From: Gemmatimonadales bacterium
GTDB taxonomy: Bacteria; Gemmatimonadota; Gemmatimonadetes; Palauibacterales; Palauibacteraceae
Direction of reading: 5' to 3'
Assembly (NCBI GenBank): GCA_009841005.1
Contig: VXMR01000016.1
Location: 1-39,399 of the forward strand
DNA length: 39,399 nt
The number at the start of each line of letters is the position of its first letter. The first letter of the stretch is position 1. The position numbers and the translations under genes are program-made. A model generated the notes under the pieces. That model made no database searches. It saw only the letters and a list, made by a program, of their open reading frames with translations, and was not told the DNA's origin. Below, in pieces: positions 14,544 through 23,850 of the stretch.

Positions 14544-16439
14544 ATGCCCGACGACACGAACCCTCAGACCGAAGTCCCCGAGACCGAAGTCCCCGAGACG
14601 GACATCCCCGAGACCACGGACGCGTCGACGGAAATCGACGACGCCGCTCAGGAAGAGGTGGAGGTGGCCGTCGCGACGCCGCCGGCCGCTTTCGAGCCCA
14701 GTGCCATCGATCTGGATCTCGATGCGGATCCCCGGGATGACTCCCAGCACGATCAGGCCGAGTACGCCGAACTCTACGCGCTCTACGAGGACACCCTCAG
14801 TCGCATCACCGAAGGTGAGATCGTCTCCGCGCAGGTCATCGGAAAGACGGAGACGGACATCATCCTGGATGTCGGCTTCAAGTCCGAAGGAGCCGTCCCG
14901 CTCGAAGAGTTCGCGGATCCGGACGAAGTTGAGATGGGCGATTCCGTCGATGTCCTCCTCGAGAGCCTCGAGGATGAGGAAGGCGTCGTCGTCCTCTCGA
15001 AGAAGAAGGCGGATTTCCTCCGCGTCTGGGAGAAGATCAAGGACGCCTTCGACAACAACCGTCCCGTGCAGGGGCGCATCAAGCGGAAGATCAAGGGTGG
15101 CGTGACGGTCGATCTCATGGGGGTCGACGCGTTCCTGCCCGGATCCCAGATCGCGCTTCGCCGCGTACCCAACGTCGACGACCTTCTGGGCGACGAATAC
15201 GACTTCAAGATCCTCAAGCTCAACAAGCGCCGCCGGAACATCGTGGTGAGCCGTCGCGTCCTTCTCGAAGAGGAGCGGGCAGGGAAGCGAGAGGAACTCA
15301 AGAAGGAGCTGTCCGTGGGCGACGTGCGCCCCGGCATCGTCAAGAACATCACGGACTTCGGCGCTTTCATCGACCTCGGCGGGATGGACGGCCTCCTCCA
15401 CATCACCGACATGTCCTGGGGGCGCATCGGCCATCCGTCGGAAGTCTGCGAGATCGGCCAGTCGCTCGAGATCAAGATCCTCGACATCGACTGGGACCGG
15501 GAGAGGATCTCGCTCGGCCTCAAGCAGCTTCAGGAGTACCCCTGGAAGAACGTGGCCGAGAAGTACCCGGTCGGGACGCGCGTGCTGGGCCGGGTCGTCT
15601 CGATTACGAACTACGGCGCCTTCGTCGAACTCGAGCGCGGGATCGAGGGTCTCGTCCACATCTCCGAGATGTCTTGGACCCGCAACGTCCGCCATCCCTC
15701 CCAGCTCGTCGGCATCAACGACAAGGTCGAATGCGTCGTGCTGCGCGTCGATGAGGAGGCACAGAAGATCTCGCTCGGGATGAAGCAGGTGGAGGAGGAC
15801 CCGTGGTTGGCGCTGCCGGCGCAGTACCCGCCGGGGACGAAGATCCGCGGGCTGGTCCGCAACCTCACGTCCTTCGGCGCCTTCGTGGAGGTCGAGGCGG
15901 GAATCGACGGCCTCGTCCATATCTCCGACATGAGCTGGACGCGGCGGGTGCAGCATCCGGCCGAGGTGCTCCGGAAGGGGGAGGAGGTCGATGTCGTCGT
16001 GCTCTCGATCGATCCCGACCAGAAGCGGATCTCCCTCGGTTTGAAGCAGGTGCAGGAAGATCCCTGGTATCAGCTTGCGCAGGCGTACCAGCCGGGACGG
16101 GAAGTGGCGGGCTCGATCACGCGTCTGCTCGAGAAGGGCGTCGTCGTGGACCTCGGGAGCGATCTCGAAGGATTCGTGCCGATCTCGCAACTCGGGGTGG
16201 AGGCGCCGGTCACCGAGCCCGCCGACCACTTTGACGAGGGACATCGGCTGGAACTGCGCGTACTCGAGACGGATCCCATCAACCGTCGCATCGTTCTTGC
16301 CGTCGTGGACGCACCCGATGTCCCGTACGCCGCCGAAGAGGTAGAGTACGAGAACATGGCGGCGTCGAAGTCGGGCTCCGCGGCGGATGACACGGACGAG
16401 GGGGAGCAGTCCGATTCCGGTGGTGAGGCAGGGGAGTAG
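14544..16439 (+). CDS. rpsA: 30S ribosomal protein S1
   Basis: A 631-residue protein. An acidic, repetitive N-terminal tail (EVPETEVPETDIPETTD, roughly the first 80 residues) precedes six S1 RNA-binding domains. The last four contain the typical GAF(V/I)(E/D)(L/V) strand and HI(S/T)(E/D)MSW signature; the first two and the sixth are more divergent, as usual for S1. S1 binds mRNA leaders and brings them to the 30S subunit. The start is ATG 14544 after a weak GGGAG. The long acidic tail is unusual against E. coli S1 (557 residues). It ends in another acidic tail and overlaps the next gene by about 17 nt. Confidence 0.95.
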   Translation: MPDDTNPQTEVPETEVPETDIPETTDASTEIDDAAQEEVEVAVATPPAAFEPSAIDLDLDADPRDDSQHDQAEYAELYALYEDTLSRITEGEIVSAQVIGKTETDIILDVGFKSEGAVPLEEFADPDEVEMGDSVDVLLESLEDEEGVVVLSKKKADFLRVWEKIKDAFDNNRPVQGRIKRKIKGGVTVDLMGVDAFLPGSQIALRRVPNVDDLLGDEYDFKILKLNKRRRNIVVSRRVLLEEERAGKREELKKELSVGDVRPGIVKNITDFGAFIDLGGMDGLLHITDMSWGRIGHPSEVCEIGQSLEIKILDIDWDRERISLGLKQLQEYPWKNVAEKYPVGTRVLGRVVSITNYGAFVELERGIEGLVHISEMSWTRNVRHPSQLVGINDKVECVVLRVDEEAQKISLGMKQVEEDPWLALPAQYPPGTKIRGLVRNLTSFGAFVEVEAGIDGLVHISDMSWTRRVQHPAEVLRKGEEVDVVVLSIDPDQKRISLGLKQVQEDPWYQLAQAYQPGREVAGSITRLLEKGVVVDLGSDLEGFVPISQLGVEAPVTEPADHFDEGHRLELRVLETDPINRRIVLAVVDAPDVPYAAEEVEYENMAASKSGSAADDTDEGEQSDSGGEAGE

Positions 16440-18354
16440 CCCCTTCCGCGAGCGGCGCAGGGCAGCGCGGAGACGCGTAGCCCTCGGTTGCGGCGCCGTG
16501 CTGGTCGCGGCCGCGGGTTGTGCGTTCATCGCCGGCAACCCACCCGTCGAGATGGCCACGTCGAGCACCGTGGATCGGGAAGGGGCGCAGGCCGCACTCC
16601 GCCTCGCCGAGTCCGACTACGAGCAGGGACGCTTCGCCGCCGCCGCGGCGCGCGCGGACTCCCTCGACGCCGCATGGCGTGAACTGGGATCTCTCCGGGG
16701 CCTCGCGAACCGGGCCCTCTCCGTGGCGGGTCGGGCGCTGGAGGCACAGAGGCTCCCGGGCGCCGCCGCGGATCGTTACGGCAGGCTCCTCGCGCGGGGG
16801 CCCGCCTCAACCCTGGGAACGGCCACTCTGGAGCGACTGGTTCGGATCCTCTCCGACACCGGCCGCGAGCCCGAAGCGGTCGCTGCGATCCTCTCCGCGC
16901 CCCAGGGACTGGAGACGATGGGCGCGGAGGATCTCCGCCGGTTGACCGGCGCCCTCACGACCCAGGAATTACGCTCGTTGACCGGGAACTTCCCGCCGGA
17001 GACGGCTGCGGCCGCGATCGTTCATACCCAACTCATCCGCCTGCTCATCGTCGAGGAGCAGGGGGACGAAGCGAGGCGTCTGGCCGCCCGCGTCCTGGAG
17101 GGGGAGCCCGCCGAACCGGAGCGGGTCACGGCGGAGATGATCGTCGAAGCGGGAACGGATCTCGGCAGCGGCAGCGCGCGCATCGGCGCGATCCTCCCGC
17201 TCACGGGGGACCTCGCGGCTCTGGGCCGGGTGCTGCGCGAGGGGATCGAACTCGCGGTCGAGCGATACCGTGACGAGCGCCCGGCCGGCTTCGATGTCGA
17301 ACTCATCTTCGTCGATGACGAATCGAATCCGGAGAACACGGCGGGTCTCGTGCGGTCGCTCGAAGGACAGGACGTGGTCGCGATCCTGGGTCCGCTTCGC
17401 TCCGAGTCGTTCGCGGCGGCGTCGCGGGCCCGCGGGAATCAGAGATTGCCGATCATCAGCCCCACGGCGACGGACGTGCTGAGGCCCGCGTCGGCGACCT
17501 ATACGCTCTACGATGCGGGGACGCGCGTCTCGGATGTGGCGCGGGAACTGGCGCGCTGGACGCTGGAGGATCTGCGGCTCCGCCGGGTCGCCGTCCTCGA
17601 GCCGGATGGGGTCGGGCTCGGAGGCGCGATCGATGCGTTCACGCGAACGATCCGGGAGAACGGCGGCCTGCTCGTGGGGCACGAACGCTACGATCCCGGG
17701 GTCACGACCTTCCAGGCACCCATCGAAGCCGTCGCGGCCTCGGAGCCCGACGTCGTCTTCGCGCCGGCGGCGTCCGTGTCCGGCGTCCTCGCCATCGCGC
17801 CTCAACTCTTCTATTACGGGCTCTACAACGTGATCGTGATGGGGAGCGGGGCCTGGGCCGAGCCGGCCGCGTTGCGCCGCCTCGAACGCTTCGCGACGGA
17901 CCATCGCGTGATCGGTCTCGCGACGGACCGCGTCAGCCCGGGTACGCCGTGGCGGCGATTCGTCGCGGATTATGAGAGACGATACCGAAAGGCGTTGCGG
18001 GACAACATTATGCCGGCTCTGGCACACGATGCGACGCTCCTGGTTCTTTCCGCTCTCGATGGCGCGAGACTGCCGATCCCGGCCGCGCTCGCGGCATACC
18101 TCGAATCGGGACCGGAAGTCGAGGGCGTTACGGGCCGTCTGCGTCCCGTTGCCGAGCGGTCGGTCGTACGGCGCTCCACGGAGATCCGCATGCTGGTGGA
18201 CGGTTCGCCCGTGGAGGCGGACAGAGAGGAACTTCTCACCTGGCTGGCAGAGGTGCGTGCGGCGCCGTCTCCCTTTGCGCCGCGTGACTCGCTGCGCGTG
18301 GACACCCTGCGCGCGGACACGCGGTCCCGGGTGCGAACGGCGAGCATCCGGTGA
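16423..18354 (+). CDS. Probable lipoprotein with a periplasmic ligand-binding domain (LpoA/LppC or branched-chain amino-acid receptor type)
   Basis: About 643 residues. The N-terminus is basic, then hydrophobic ([15 protein letters not shown]) with a probable lipobox cysteine at residue 33. Residues 45-245 are helical and look like TPR repeats. From about 253 there is a type I periplasmic-binding fold: [76 protein letters not shown] plus binding fold is the layout of LpoA-like penicillin-binding-protein activators, but no transporter genes are adjacent, so either role is possible. The start is uncertain: GTG 16423, GTG 16420 or ATG 16387, all within the end of rpsA. It overlaps the carboxyltransferase gene by GTGA. 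Confidence 0.72.
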   Translation: MRQGSSPFRERRRAARRRVALGCGAVLVAAAGCAFIAGNPPVEMATSSTVDREGAQAALRLAESDYEQGRFAAAAARADSLDAAWRELGSLRGLANRALSVAGRALEAQRLPGAAADRYGRLLARGPASTLGTATLERLVRILSDTGREPEAVAAILSAPQGLETMGAEDLRRLTGALTTQELRSLTGNFPPETAAAAIVHTQLIRLLIVEEQGDEARRLAARVLEGEPAEPERVTAEMIVEAGTDLGSGSARIGAILPLTGDLAALGRVLREGIELAVERYRDERPAGFDVELIFVDDESNPENTAGLVRSLEGQDVVAILGPLRSESFAAASRARGNQRLPIISPTATDVLRPASATYTLYDAGTRVSDVARELARWTLEDLRLRRVAVLEPDGVGLGGAIDAFTRTIRENGGLLVGHERYDPGVTTFQAPIEAVAASEPDVVFAPAASVSGVLAIAPQLFYYGLYNVIVMGSGAWAEPAALRRLERFATDHRVIGLATDRVSPGTPWRRFVADYERRYRKALRDNIMPALAHDATLLVLSALDGARLPIPAALAAYLESGPEVEGVTGRLRPVAERSVVRRSTEIRMLVDGSPVEADREELLTWLAEVRAAPSPFAPRDSLRVDTLRADTRSRVRTASIR

Positions 18355-19898
18355 GCATGCGCGAGAAGGTGGCCGAACTCGAGGCCCGATCCGAGCGGGC
18401 CGCGCGCGGGGACCCGGATCGGCTCGCCCGCCAGCACGCGCGCGGCAAGCTGGGCGCCAGGGAGCGCCTCGAGATCCTCCTCGACGAGGGGAGCTTCGTG
18501 GAGTTCGACCGCTTCGTCGAGCACCGCTGCACGGACTTCGGGCTTGAAGATCGGCGCATCCCCGGCGACGGCGTCATCACCGGCTACGGCCGCATCGACG
18601 GACGGACCGTCTATGTGTTCAGCCAGGATTTTACGGTCTTCGGAGGCTCGCTCTCGGAAGCGCACGCCGGCAAGATCGTGAAGGTCCTGGATCTCGCGAC
18701 GCGGAACGGGACCCCCTTCATCGGCATCAACGACTCGGGTGGCGCACGGATTCAGGAAGGGGTCGCCTCGCTCGGCGGCTACGCGGACATCTTCCTCCGA
18801 AACACGCTGGCGTCGGGCGTGATCCCGCAACTGAGCGCGATTCTGGGGCCATGTTCCGGAGGCGCGGTCTACAGCCCCGCCATCACGGACTTCGTGTTCA
18901 TGGTGGACGGAGTGAGCCACATGTTCATCACGGGCCCCGGCGTCGTGAAGACGGTGACGCACGAGGACGTGACGTTCGACGAACTCGGCGGCGCCGCCGT
19001 GCACGCGAGCCGGTCCGGCGTGGCACACTTCCGGTCGGCGACCGAGGTCGAGGCGCTCGGGGCCGTGCGCCGCCTCCTGTCCTATCTGCCTTCGAACAAC
19101 CAGGAGACGCCCCCGTGGCGGGAGACGACGGACCCGGCGGACCGGGCCGACGCGGCGCTTCTCGAGATCGTGCCCGACGACCCGAAGCTCCCGTACGACA
19201 TGTTGGACATCATCCGTCGCGTCGTCGACGCCGACAGCCTGATGGAGGTTCACGCCGAGTACGCCCGCAACATCATCACGGGCTTCGCCCGACTCGGGGG
19301 GAACGCCGTGGGCATCATCGGCAACCAGCCCGCGGTCCTCGCCGGCGTCCTGGACAGCGATGCGAGCATCAAGGCCGCGCGGTTCGTCCGCTTCTGTGAT
19401 GCGTTCAACGTTCCGCTGGTGACCTTCGAGGATGTGCCCGGCTTTCTCCCGGGACTGAGGGAGGAGCACGAGGGCATCATACGAAACGGCGCGAAGCTCC
19501 TCTTCGCGTACTGCGAGGCGACGGTGCCGAAGCTCACCGTCATCACGCGCAAGGCCTACGGCGGCGCGTACGACGTCATGTCGTCCAAGCATATCCGGGG
19601 CGACCTCAACCTCGCCTGGCCGAGCGCGGAGATCGCGGTGATGGGCGCGAAGGGCGCGGTGGAGGTCCTCTTCCGGCGCGAGATTGCCGCGGCCGAGGAC
19701 CCCGTGGCGCGCACGGCCGAACTCGAAGCGGAATATCGGGCGAAGTTCGCCAACCCCTATCTGGCCGCCGAACGCGGGTTCATCGACGATGTGATCGACC
19801 CCCGCGAGACGCGCGCGCGTCTCGTTTCGGGGCTCGAAGCCATGGCCGAGAAGCGCGATCGCAACCCGCCCAGGAAGCACGGCAATATCCCGTTGTGA
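18351..19898 (+). CDS. pccB: Acyl-CoA (probably propionyl-CoA) carboxylase carboxyltransferase subunit
   Basis: A 515-residue protein of the biotin-dependent carboxyltransferase family with both crotonase-fold halves in one chain. Visible features are [62 protein letters not shown], and in the C half [10 protein letters not shown] and [11 protein letters not shown]. It transfers CO2 from carboxybiotin to an acyl-CoA. The length and motifs fit propionyl-CoA carboxylase beta better than AccD. GTG 18351 overlaps the previous stop; ATG 18357 two codons later is equally possible. Biotin carboxylase, biotin carrier and methylmalonyl-CoA mutase follow, which supports propionyl-CoA as substrate. Confidence 0.93.
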   Translation: MSMREKVAELEARSERAARGDPDRLARQHARGKLGARERLEILLDEGSFVEFDRFVEHRCTDFGLEDRRIPGDGVITGYGRIDGRTVYVFSQDFTVFGGSLSEAHAGKIVKVLDLATRNGTPFIGINDSGGARIQEGVASLGGYADIFLRNTLASGVIPQLSAILGPCSGGAVYSPAITDFVFMVDGVSHMFITGPGVVKTVTHEDVTFDELGGAAVHASRSGVAHFRSATEVEALGAVRRLLSYLPSNNQETPPWRETTDPADRADAALLEIVPDDPKLPYDMLDIIRRVVDADSLMEVHAEYARNIITGFARLGGNAVGIIGNQPAVLAGVLDSDASIKAARFVRFCDAFNVPLVTFEDVPGFLPGLREEHEGIIRNGAKLLFAYCEATVPKLTVITRKAYGGAYDVMSSKHIRGDLNLAWPSAEIAVMGAKGAVEVLFRREIAAAEDPVARTAELEAEYRAKFANPYLAAERGFIDDVIDPRETRARLVSGLEAMAEKRDRNPPRKHGNIPL

Positions 19899-19914
19899 AC
19901 CCCTCCGAGGCCGG

Positions 19915-21405
19915 ATGTTCGACAAAGTTCTGATCGCGAACCGCGGCGAGATCGCGGTTCGGATCATCCGTGCGTGCCACGAGGAAGGCCTCGGGACGGT
20001 CGCGGTCTACTCCGATGTGGATCGCCGGGCCCCCCACGTGCTTCTCGCGGGCGAGGCGGTCCGGATCGGGGGGGCCGCCGCCGCGGAGAGCTACCTGTCG
20101 ATCGACAGGCTCCTCGCGGCCGCGGAGGAGACGGGGGCGGGGGCGGTCCATCCGGGGTACGGCTTTCTGGCCGAGAACGCCGGTTTCGCTCGCGCCGTCG
20201 AAGCGGCGGGTCTCGTGCATATCGGACCTCCCGCCGACGCGATCGAAATCATGGGCGACAAGACGCAGGCCCGGGCCCGGATGGAGGGAGCCGGGGTGCC
20301 CGTGATACCGGGCAGCGCCCCGCTCGATTCCGCGCGCGACGCCATCCTCGAAGCTGAACGGATCGGGTTCCCCGTCCTCCTGAAGGCGGCGGCCGGCGGG
20401 GGCGGCAAGGGCATGCAGGTCGTCTCCGACGAGGAGCAGATGGCCGGAGCGTTCGGGCGCGCGACGCGGGAGGCGCAGAGCGCCTTCGGCGACGGACGCG
20501 TGTTCGCGGAGCGCTTCCTCGGTTCCCCCCGGCACATCGAGATCCAGGTGCTCGCCGACGACGAGCGAACCGTGGACTTCGGCGAGCGGGAGTGCTCGAT
20601 CCAGCGGCGACACCAGAAGCTGATCGAAGAAGCGCCGTCCACGGCGATCGATGATGCGCTCCGGCGCCGAATGGCGGAGGTCGCCGTGCGGGCGGCGGAG
20701 GCGGTCGGCTACCGCGGCGCGGGCACGGTCGAGTTTCTGGTCGAAGAGGGCGAGTTCTTCTTCCTCGAAATGAACACCCGGATTCAGGTCGAGCATCCCG
20801 TGACGGAACTCGTCACCGGCGTGGACCTCGTCCGTCAGCAACTGCGCGTCGCACGGGGGCTCCCGTTGCTCGGCGGCGGCGAGCCGCCCACCGCCCGCGG
20901 GCACGCGATCGAGTGCCGGATCAACGCGGAGGATCCGGCCGCCGGATTCCTCCCATCCATGGGTCGAATCGACCGCCTCGAAGTGCCGACGGGGCCCGGC
21001 GTACGCTGGGATGGCGGGATCCGGAACGGGTCGGACGTCGGTCCGCACTACGACTCGCTGCTCGGCAAGCTGGTCGTCCACGCCTCGGATCGGGACGCTG
21101 CGATCCGGCGCATGCGGTCCGCGCTCGAGGGGCTCGTCATCGGCGGCGTCGAGACGACGGTCCCCTGGCACCTCGCGGTGATGGACGAAGCCGACTACCG
21201 GGCGAACGATCTCTCCATCCGGTACGTGGAGGAGCACCCCGGACTCGGAGGGGCCGCGGACCCCGGGCTGCGCGACGTGGCCATGGCGGCCGCGGTGCTC
21301 CTCGCGGATGAGGATCGGCCGCGGGTGGTTGCCGGCGGTGCGCGGCGCTCCCGCGACGGAGCGAACGGGTTGTCGGCGTGGATGCGCGCGGATCGGGAGT
21401 GGTGA
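19915..21405 (+). CDS. Biotin carboxylase subunit of acyl-CoA carboxylase
   Basis: A 496-residue ATP-grasp enzyme that carboxylates the biotin carried by the next gene's product, using ATP and bicarbonate. Features in order: FDKVLIANRGEIAVRIIRA at the N-terminus, HPGYGFLAENAGFA, the glycine-rich AAGGGGKGMQVV loop (Lys at about 165), FGERECSIQRRHQKLIEEAP, and EMNTRIQVEHPVTE with the catalytic residues, then a biotin carboxylase C-terminal domain. It lies 16 nt after pccB and 7 nt before the biotin carrier gene. The C-terminus runs about 40-50 residues beyond a minimal AccC and may be a contact region. Its partner set points to propionyl-CoA carboxylase rather than acetyl-CoA carboxylase. Confidence 0.93.
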   Translation: MFDKVLIANRGEIAVRIIRACHEEGLGTVAVYSDVDRRAPHVLLAGEAVRIGGAAAAESYLSIDRLLAAAEETGAGAVHPGYGFLAENAGFARAVEAAGLVHIGPPADAIEIMGDKTQARARMEGAGVPVIPGSAPLDSARDAILEAERIGFPVLLKAAAGGGGKGMQVVSDEEQMAGAFGRATREAQSAFGDGRVFAERFLGSPRHIEIQVLADDERTVDFGERECSIQRRHQKLIEEAPSTAIDDALRRRMAEVAVRAAEAVGYRGAGTVEFLVEEGEFFFLEMNTRIQVEHPVTELVTGVDLVRQQLRVARGLPLLGGGEPPTARGHAIECRINAEDPAAGFLPSMGRIDRLEVPTGPGVRWDGGIRNGSDVGPHYDSLLGKLVVHASDRDAAIRRMRSALEGLVIGGVETTVPWHLAVMDEADYRANDLSIRYVEEHPGLGGAADPGLRDVAMAAAVLLADEDRPRVVAGGARRSRDGANGLSAWMRADREW

Positions 21406-21412
21406 AGCCGTC

Positions 21413-21916
21413 ATGAAGTACCATGTCGAGGTGGATGGCGCGGGCTTCGAGGTCGAACGGCTGGTCTCCGGGCTGCGCCTGAACGGTTCGGAGCGGGCAG
21501 CGGAGTTCGCGTGGCTGGCGGATGGTGAAATCCAGCTCACCCTGGATGGCGCGAACCACCGCGTGTTCGCGCGCCGGACGCCCGCCGGGTGGCGGCTGAC
21601 CGTGCGCGGCCGGACCTTCGACGTCACGGTGGAGGACGAACGTACCCGGGCGCTCCGCGCACTGGCCGATCAGGGCGCGGGGGGGCGGGGACCGCAGGAG
21701 TTGCGCGCGCCGATGCCGGGGCTGATCACGCGGGTCCTCGCGGAAGCCGGGCAGCGCGTGAGCGCCGGCGATGGACTGGTCGTGATCGAAGCCATGAAGA
21801 TGGAGAACGAATTGCGCGCCCGTGGACCGGGAACGGTGGCCGAAATCGAGGTCCGCGCCGGCGATGTCGTGGATCGCGACCAGGTTCTCGTGACGCTCGA
21901 GGCGGAGACCCGGTGA
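21413..21916 (+). CDS. Biotin carboxyl carrier protein of acyl-CoA carboxylase
   Basis: A 167-residue protein. The C-terminal half is a biotinyl/lipoyl domain: LRAPMPGLITRVLAEAGQRV, then the EAMKMENE biotinylation motif with the acceptor Lys129, then VRAGDVVDRDQVLVTLE. The N-terminal half is a beta-rich region resembling the domain that joins the carrier to the carboxylase in longer PccA chains. This suggests PccA is here split into two genes, carboxylase and carrier. The start is ATG 21413, 7 nt after the biotin carboxylase stop. Its stop overlaps the mutase start (GTGA). Confidence 0.9.
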   Translation: MKYHVEVDGAGFEVERLVSGLRLNGSERAAEFAWLADGEIQLTLDGANHRVFARRTPAGWRLTVRGRTFDVTVEDERTRALRALADQGAGGRGPQELRAPMPGLITRVLAEAGQRVSAGDGLVVIEAMKMENELRARGPGTVAEIEVRAGDVVDRDQVLVTLEAETR

Positions 21917-23475
21917 ACGCACGGCGCCCGGTCTTCTCCACCACGAGCGGGACCGAAATCGATCCGGTCTACGAGGCGGGCGATGCGAACCCGGATCGGG
22001 CCTTGCCCGGCGAGTTCCCCTACACGCGCGGCGTGTACCCCACGATGTACCGCGGGCGGCTATGGACGATGCGCCAGTACGCCGGCTTCGGCACGGCCGC
22101 GGCGACGAACGCGCGCTTCCGCTATCTGCTGGAATCCGGACAGACCGGTCTCTCCGTTGCCTTCGACCTTCCGACTCAGATGGGCTACGACTCCGACGAT
22201 GCCAGGGTGCGGGGAGAAGTCGGACGGGTCGGCGTGGCGATCGACTCGATCGAAGACATGCACCGGCTGTTCGAGGAGATCCCGCTCGAACGCGTCTCGA
22301 CGGCGATGACGATCAACGCCACGGCGCCCGTGCTCCTCGCGATGTACGCAGGCGTGGCCCGGGAACGGGGTATCGATCCGGCCGTCCTCCGGGGCACGCT
22401 CCAGAACGACGTGCTGAAGGAGTTCATCGCGCGGGGGACGTACATCTATCCGGTGGAGCCCAGCCTCCGGTTCGTGACGGACGTATTCGACTTCTGCTCC
22501 CGTAAGATGCCGCGCTGGCGCTCGATCTCCATCAGTGGGTACCACATTCGCGAGGCCGGCGCGACGGCGGCCCAGGAGCTGGCCTTCACGATCGCCAACG
22601 GTCTCGAGTACGTGAGCCGCGCCATCGAGCGTGGGTTGGAGATCGACGACTTCGCTCCCGGGCTCAGCTTCTTCTTCTCGGCCGACCGGCTGTTCTTCGA
22701 AGAGGTTGCAAAGTTCCGCGCCGCCCGCCGCATGTGGGCCCGGCTCATGCGGGACCGCTTCGGAGCCGCGGAAGAGAGCTGTCGACTGAAGTTCCACACC
22801 CAGACGTCGGGAGCGGCGTTGACGGCCCAACAGCCGTTGAACAACGTCGTGCGCGTCGCCGTTCAGGCGCTCTCCGCGGTTCTGGGGGGGACGCAGTCGC
22901 TGCACACGAACAGCTACGACGAAGCGCTCTCGCTTCCCGGAGCGGACGCGGCCCGCCTCGCGCTCCGCACGCAGCAGGTCCTGGCGGCCGAAACCGGTGT
23001 CGGAGACACCGTCGACCCCCTGGGGGGCTCCTACTTCGTGGAGTCGCTCACGGACGACATCGAGGCGCGGGCCCGGGAGTATCTCGCTCGCGTCGAGGAA
23101 CTGGGCGGCCCCGTGCAGGCGATCGACTACATGAGGGAGGAGATCCACCTCGCCGCCCGCCGCCATCAGGAGGCGATCGAGAGCGGCGAACTCGAGGTGG
23201 TCGGCGTGAACCTGCACGCGGATGCCGAACCGGTCGAAATGCCGAAGGCGCCGGATTTTGCTCGACTGGCGGATGAACAACGCCTGCGGCTCACGCGGCT
23301 CAGGGCGGAGAGGAGCGACGCGGACGTGGAAGCGGCGCTGGCGGGGATCCGGCGAGCGGCGGCCGGAGATGCTAACCTCCTGCCCGTTCTGATCGACGCC
23401 GCCAGGCGCCGCGTGACTCTGGGCGAGATCAGCCACGCGCTGCGCGAGGTGTGGGGAGAATACCGGCCCGGCTAG
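21913..23475 (+). CDS. Methylmalonyl-CoA mutase large-subunit catalytic domain (no B12-binding domain)
   Basis: A 520-residue TIM-barrel protein with the acyl-CoA mutase signature: LPGEFPYTRGVYPTMYRGR, FGTAAATNARFRYLL, LSVAFDLPTQMGYDSD, AMTINATAPVLLAMY, SISGYHIREAGATAAQE, HTQTSGAALTAQQPLNN. It rearranges (R)-methylmalonyl-CoA to succinyl-CoA using adenosylcobalamin. The chain ends where a full-length mutase would continue into the cobalamin-binding domain (DxHxxG), which is absent. It should therefore need a separate small subunit; none is in the window. A related enzyme such as ethylmalonyl- or isobutyryl-CoA mutase is possible. It starts at GTG 21913, overlapping the carrier stop; the carboxylase neighbours favour the propionate route. 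Confidence 0.9.
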   Translation: MNARRPVFSTTSGTEIDPVYEAGDANPDRALPGEFPYTRGVYPTMYRGRLWTMRQYAGFGTAAATNARFRYLLESGQTGLSVAFDLPTQMGYDSDDARVRGEVGRVGVAIDSIEDMHRLFEEIPLERVSTAMTINATAPVLLAMYAGVARERGIDPAVLRGTLQNDVLKEFIARGTYIYPVEPSLRFVTDVFDFCSRKMPRWRSISISGYHIREAGATAAQELAFTIANGLEYVSRAIERGLEIDDFAPGLSFFFSADRLFFEEVAKFRAARRMWARLMRDRFGAAEESCRLKFHTQTSGAALTAQQPLNNVVRVAVQALSAVLGGTQSLHTNSYDEALSLPGADAARLALRTQQVLAAETGVGDTVDPLGGSYFVESLTDDIEARAREYLARVEELGGPVQAIDYMREEIHLAARRHQEAIESGELEVVGVNLHADAEPVEMPKAPDFARLADEQRLRLTRLRAERSDADVEAALAGIRRAAAGDANLLPVLIDAARRRVTLGEISHALREVWGEYRPG

Positions 23476-23535
23476 CGGTCCGCGGCGTAACGCCGCGGGC
23501 ACGTCGACGTTCCACGGATGGATCCAGGGGCACGA

Positions 23536-23850
23536 GTGCCAACGTACGAATACAGATGTCGCAGTTGTCGACACGAATTCGAGCGGTTCCAGCGCATGTC
23601 GGACCCGGCGATCCGCCTCTGTCCGTTGTGTGGGGAAGAGCAGGTGGAGCGGCTCATCTCGTCGGGAGGCGGGATCGTCTTCAAGGGGCCGGGTTTCTAC
23701 GCCACCGACTATCGGCAGGCGCCGGAGGACGGCGGGAAGTCCGCGGCCGCCAAGGCCTCGGGCGATGCCTCCTCCGGGTCGCCGGAAAGCGCCTCGTCCA
23801 CGTCCGATGGCGCCTCCTCCGGGTCGCCGGACGGCGGGTCCGACTCGTGA
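23536..23850 (+). CDS. FmdB-family zinc-ribbon protein
   Basis: A 104-residue protein whose N-terminal half is the FmdB/CxxC_CxxC regulatory zinc ribbon: PTYEYRCRSCRHEFERFQ, then CPLCGEEQVERLIS, and GIVFKGPGFYATDY. I chose GTG 23536 because it yields the standard MPTYEYRC start and has AGGGG 5 nt upstream; an ATG at 23518 would add six residues. The second half is a Ser/Gly/Ala-rich, probably disordered tail containing a duplicated segment. FmdB proteins are thought to be small regulators, but their function is mostly unproven. It lies 60 nt after the mutase and overlaps argS by GTGA. Confidence 0.87.
   Translation: MPTYEYRCRSCRHEFERFQRMSDPAIRLCPLCGEEQVERLISSGGGIVFKGPGFYATDYRQAPEDGGKSAAAKASGDASSGSPESASSTSDGASSGSPDGGSDS
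23767..23831 (+). repeat. 20-bp direct repeat in the FmdB tail
   Basis: The same 20 bp occur at 23767-23786 and 23812-23831, exactly 45 bp (15 codons) apart. Both encode ASSGSP within the low-complexity tail. In-frame spacing suggests a slippage or small tandem duplication. Confidence 0.8.

Noticed and set aside
14364..16568. A 734-codon minus-strand frame opposite rpsA
   Set aside because: Its repeated VDEA..DL pattern mirrors the repeated S1 domains on the plus strand, so it is a shadow.
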